A DNA stretch of 8,909 nucleotides, taken from contig JAISRY010000226.1 in assembly GCA_031273385.1 (NCBI GenBank), positions 1-8,909 of the forward strand. Direction: 5' to 3'. The notes below the pieces were generated by a model. The model was not told the DNA's origin. It did not search any database and saw nothing but the letters and a program-made list of their open reading frames with translations. The DNA is from Tannerellaceae bacterium (GTDB lineage: Bacteria > Bacteroidota > Bacteroidia > Bacteroidales > Tannerellaceae). Shown piece after piece: positions 7,196 to 8,909 of the stretch. Within the stretch, counting starts at the first letter, position 1. Each line of letters opens with the position of its first letter. The translations under genes were made by a program, and so were the position numbers.

Positions 7196-8620
7196 TTATT
7201 TAATCTCAACCGCCACCTCTGTACGGACAGTAGGGCGGATGATCAATTCCAGCTTATTCTTCCCCCTTTTCACGTGGAACGTACAGGTATTCGCATCCGA
7301 CGGGTTCACATAGGGGGCGTATTTATAGAGGTAGGAGAATGTAGCCAGGTTCTTCGCCTGCCGGATGGCGTCGGCGACCTGCGGATAGCTCGCCTTGTCC
7401 CAATACATGCAGTATTTGAAGCCGTTGGCGTCGGTAAACAGCGTATTGGCGTCGCGCAGCTTCATGGTGCTCGCGATAAACTGCTTATAGGCGGCGGTGA
7501 ACTCTTCGGCGGAATGGTTCATCCCGTGATCGTCGATGCGCTCTATCACGTCGCGCGGACGTATGCCGGCAGCGTAGGCGGGAGAGTTGCGGTCGACGTC
7601 CGAAACCAGCTCCAGGCGGTTGATATCGTAACTGATCCCCGTATAATTATACATCTTCCGGCTGACCAGGAACTGGACGTTCCGGCTATACTTCACATAC
7701 GGATATTGCATGCACATCAGGGGGATATGGATACGCGCATATTCGTCCAGGCGGTAGGAGCTTTCCAACAGCTCATTCGCTTCACATTCCCACAAGATGC
7801 GCCCCTGCCGGTCGCGCCGGTCGGTCAGACGGATACCGAACTGCAACAGGTACTCCGCCTCCGCCTCGGCTGCCGCGTAATTCAGGAACGGGAACCGGGC
7901 GACCGTGCTGCGCGTAAAATCATACCGGTAGGCAGGCCGCTTCTCGGCCAATATCTTGTTTGCCCCCATGTAGTGGGGATTCTTATCAAAGAAGTAATAG
8001 GTTTGGATCAGGATATCCGGATCGGCCACGTTAAGCGTTAGCCCTTTCTTCGTCAACTCCTTTTCGATGCAACCGTTAATGATCTCCTCCAATTTGCGGT
8101 TGTTCTCGTCGATGGCGGTAAAGGCAAACGTCTTGAATTGGCTGAAATCGAGCGAGTCGGGCGTCGTCGTCGTTTTAAAGGGGCAGATAAAGGCCTGTTC
8201 GCCGGTCGTTTCGAGGCTATAGAGGGAAAAGGCGGACGCCAACTGGTCTTCCGTAATAGCATCGTTCCGCTTACATTCTTTCCTGACGGCCAACTGCTTC
8301 GACTGGGCATTGAGGTTGGATACGGCAAGCGTTATTTCGTTCTTGCCTGCGGGGTTCAAGAGTTGTTGTATCTCATCGACCGTCACATCCCCCACGTTGA
8401 TTCCGTCTATCGCTTCAATGATATCATACGCTTTCAGCCCTGCCTGCTCTGCCGGAGAATAGGGATAAACGGTCGTCACGACGGGCTTTCCCATCCCCCA
8501 ATGGGCGGACAGGCTGATCTCAAACGTAAACCCCGGCCGGCAAACGATGGGATTCTGGTTTTGCGCATACCCCATAAAACAGAAAAAACCCAAAGACAAT
8601 AAAAGAACCACTCGCTTCAT
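7196..8620 (-). CDS. Secreted protein with two PDZ-like domains flanking a DUF4136-like region
   Basis: The function is unknown. ATG 8620 is preferred over the GTG one codon upstream because it starts a clean signal peptide (MKRVVLLLSL, ending GYAQ at residue 20); no lipobox is evident. Residues about 31-104 look like a PDZ domain (VYPYSPAEQAGLKAYDIIEAIDG). The middle, about 155-320, resembles DUF4136: DFSQFKTFAF, an amphipathic helix with ELTKKGL, then ADPDILIQTYYFFD, a YRYDFTRS segment and GRILWECEANELL. A second PDZ-like domain (about 327-385; SDVDRNSPAYAAGIRPRDVIERIDDHG) follows, and a C-terminal beta-rich tail ends RGKNKLELIIRPTVRTEVAVEIK. There is no protease catalytic domain, so this is not a DegP/CtpA-type protease; the PDZ modules more likely bind peptides or scaffold envelope proteins. 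The gene leads a probable two-gene transcript with mutS2. Domain calls are by eye; the PDZ calls are firmer than DUF4136. Confidence 0.85.
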   Translation of the reverse strand: MKRVVLLLSLGFFCFMGYAQNQNPIVCRPGFTFEISLSAHWGMGKPVVTTVYPYSPAEQAGLKAYDIIEAIDGINVGDVTVDEIQQLLNPAGKNEITLAVSNLNAQSKQLAVRKECKRNDAITEDQLASAFSLYSLETTGEQAFICPFKTTTTPDSLDFSQFKTFAFTAIDENNRKLEEIINGCIEKELTKKGLTLNVADPDILIQTYYFFDKNPHYMGANKILAEKRPAYRYDFTRSTVARFPFLNYAAAEAEAEYLLQFGIRLTDRRDRQGRILWECEANELLESSYRLDEYARIHIPLMCMQYPYVKYSRNVQFLVSRKMYNYTGISYDINRLELVSDVDRNSPAYAAGIRPRDVIERIDDHGMNHSAEEFTAAYKQFIASTMKLRDANTLFTDANGFKYCMYWDKASYPQVADAIRQAKNLATFSYLYKYAPYVNPSDANTCTFHVKRGKNKLELIIRPTVRTEVAVEIK

Positions 8621-8644
8621 CACACTCTATGTTGAAATTACAGG

Positions 8645-8652
8645 CAAATCTA
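8645..8652 (-). promoter_or_regulatory. Probable -7 box for the PDZ-mutS2 transcript
   Basis: On the minus strand TAGATTTG is an exact fit to the Bacteroidetes -7 consensus TAnnTTTG, 24 bp before the ATG at 8620. A T-run (TTTTTTG) lies immediately upstream. The expected -33 position reads TGGT/GGTT rather than TTTG, so promoter strength is uncertain. Confidence 0.5.
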
Positions 8653-8739
8653 CAAAAAAGCTTCGAGTTATAACCATCCCCGACAATTAAAGAATAAAAA
8701 AACGTTTTAATCCTGCGTTTATCAAAAAGGGAAATGACG

Positions 8740-8778
8740 GCGATAGCAAACGCGATAGCATTCGCTATTTCGATAGCG
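8740..8778. repeat. CGATAGC heptamer cluster with hairpin, possible operator
   Basis: CGATAGC occurs three times in direct orientation (8741-8747, 8753-8759, 8771-8777), the first two as GCGATAGC. An inverted CGCTAT (8763-8768) pairs with ATAGCG (8773-8778) around a TTCG loop and can also pair with ATAGC at 8755-8759. The cluster sits between the divergent promoter boxes and overlaps the expected -33 region of the rightward one. The pattern looks like repeated binding sites of a regulator, but no regulator gene is visible here. Confidence 0.5.
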
Positions 8779-8791
8779 TGTGAAAAGTCCC

Positions 8792-8799
8792 TATCTTTG
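8792..8799 (+). promoter_or_regulatory. Probable -7 box of a rightward promoter
   Basis: TATCTTTG is an exact match to TAnnTTTG. With a 20-bp spacer the -33 position (8768-8771) reads TTTC, three of four matches to TTTG. This is the best promoter match in the window; it would start transcription near 8806 towards a gene beyond the right edge. Confidence 0.65.
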
Positions 8800-8909
8800 T
8801 AGGCAATTAGCAGAACCGGAATTACAGACCCTCGGCCTACGCTTGGTACCATTATGAGTCCGCTTGCGAGTTTAGGATTGTCGTTCGAATCCAGAAAGGT
8901 TATATGGAG
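8800..8909 (+). other. Leader and possible start of a gene leaving the window
   Basis: Following the rightward promoter, this 110-bp stretch holds two candidate starts. ATG 8904 has AGAAAGG four bases upstream and would give a leader of roughly 100 nt. ATG 8854 opens a frame (MSPLASLGLSFESRKVIW) that stays open to the edge but has no visible ribosome site. The leader contains a GGATT/AATCC stem (8875-8879 with 8888-8892) and two CGCTTG copies (8840-8845, 8861-8866). Too little is visible to name the gene or choose the start with confidence; I lean to 8904. Confidence 0.35.

Noticed and set aside
7184..8041. A 285-aa plus-strand reading frame opposite the PDZ gene
   Set aside because: It is a shadow of the minus-strand gene, with no signal peptide, motif or ribosome site.
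8875..8899. A tRNA gene suggested by GTTCGAATCC
   Set aside because: The bases on either side of the T-loop-like segment do not form a five-bp T-stem (TGTCG against CCAGA), and no acceptor or anticodon arm in the right order was found on either strand.

Overview
This window reads as chromosomal DNA from a member of the Bacteroidales. The MutS and MutS2 proteins have the sequence style of that order, for example the MutS C-terminal FFQLDDP and [14 protein letters not shown] signatures. The promoter-like boxes fit the Bacteroidetes -7 consensus TAnnTTTG, and the secreted proteins end their signal peptides in AQ or carry a lipobox. By eye the G+C content is in the mid-50s percent, high for Bacteroides itself. 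A GC-richer genus of the order is therefore likely, but I cannot name it.

Layout. (1) 1-2520, plus strand: mismatch-repair ATPase MutS, cut at its N-terminus by the window edge. (2) 2611-4590, plus strand: a compact three-gene envelope operon. It encodes a 162-aa exported protein with two LVIVD-type beta-propeller blades, a 261-aa lipoprotein with about five more blades, and a 223-aa probable outer-membrane beta-barrel. (3) 4591-4706: an AT-rich convergent spacer with a heptamer tandem repeat and two perfect hairpins. (4) 4707-8620, minus strand: a two-gene unit in which a secreted protein with two PDZ-like domains flanking a DUF4136-like region is followed after 20 bp by mutS2, which has an ATPase, a coiled coil and an Smr domain. 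(5) 8621-8909: a divergent intergenic region with one promoter-like box per direction, a cluster of CGATAGC heptamers between them, and the leader (perhaps the first codons) of a rightward gene that runs off the window.

How the parts fit. MutS (mismatch recognition) and MutS2 (recombination control or collided-ribosome rescue, depending on species) are paralogous ATPases with different jobs. Here they converge on the envelope operon. The most unusual feature is that operon: the two- and five-blade halves add up to seven, so the two exported proteins may together form one propeller that in related bacteria I recall as a single polypeptide. The pairing of a double-PDZ secreted protein with mutS2 is also unexplained. 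I saw no mobile element, CRISPR array, rRNA or convincing tRNA, and no frameshifted gene.
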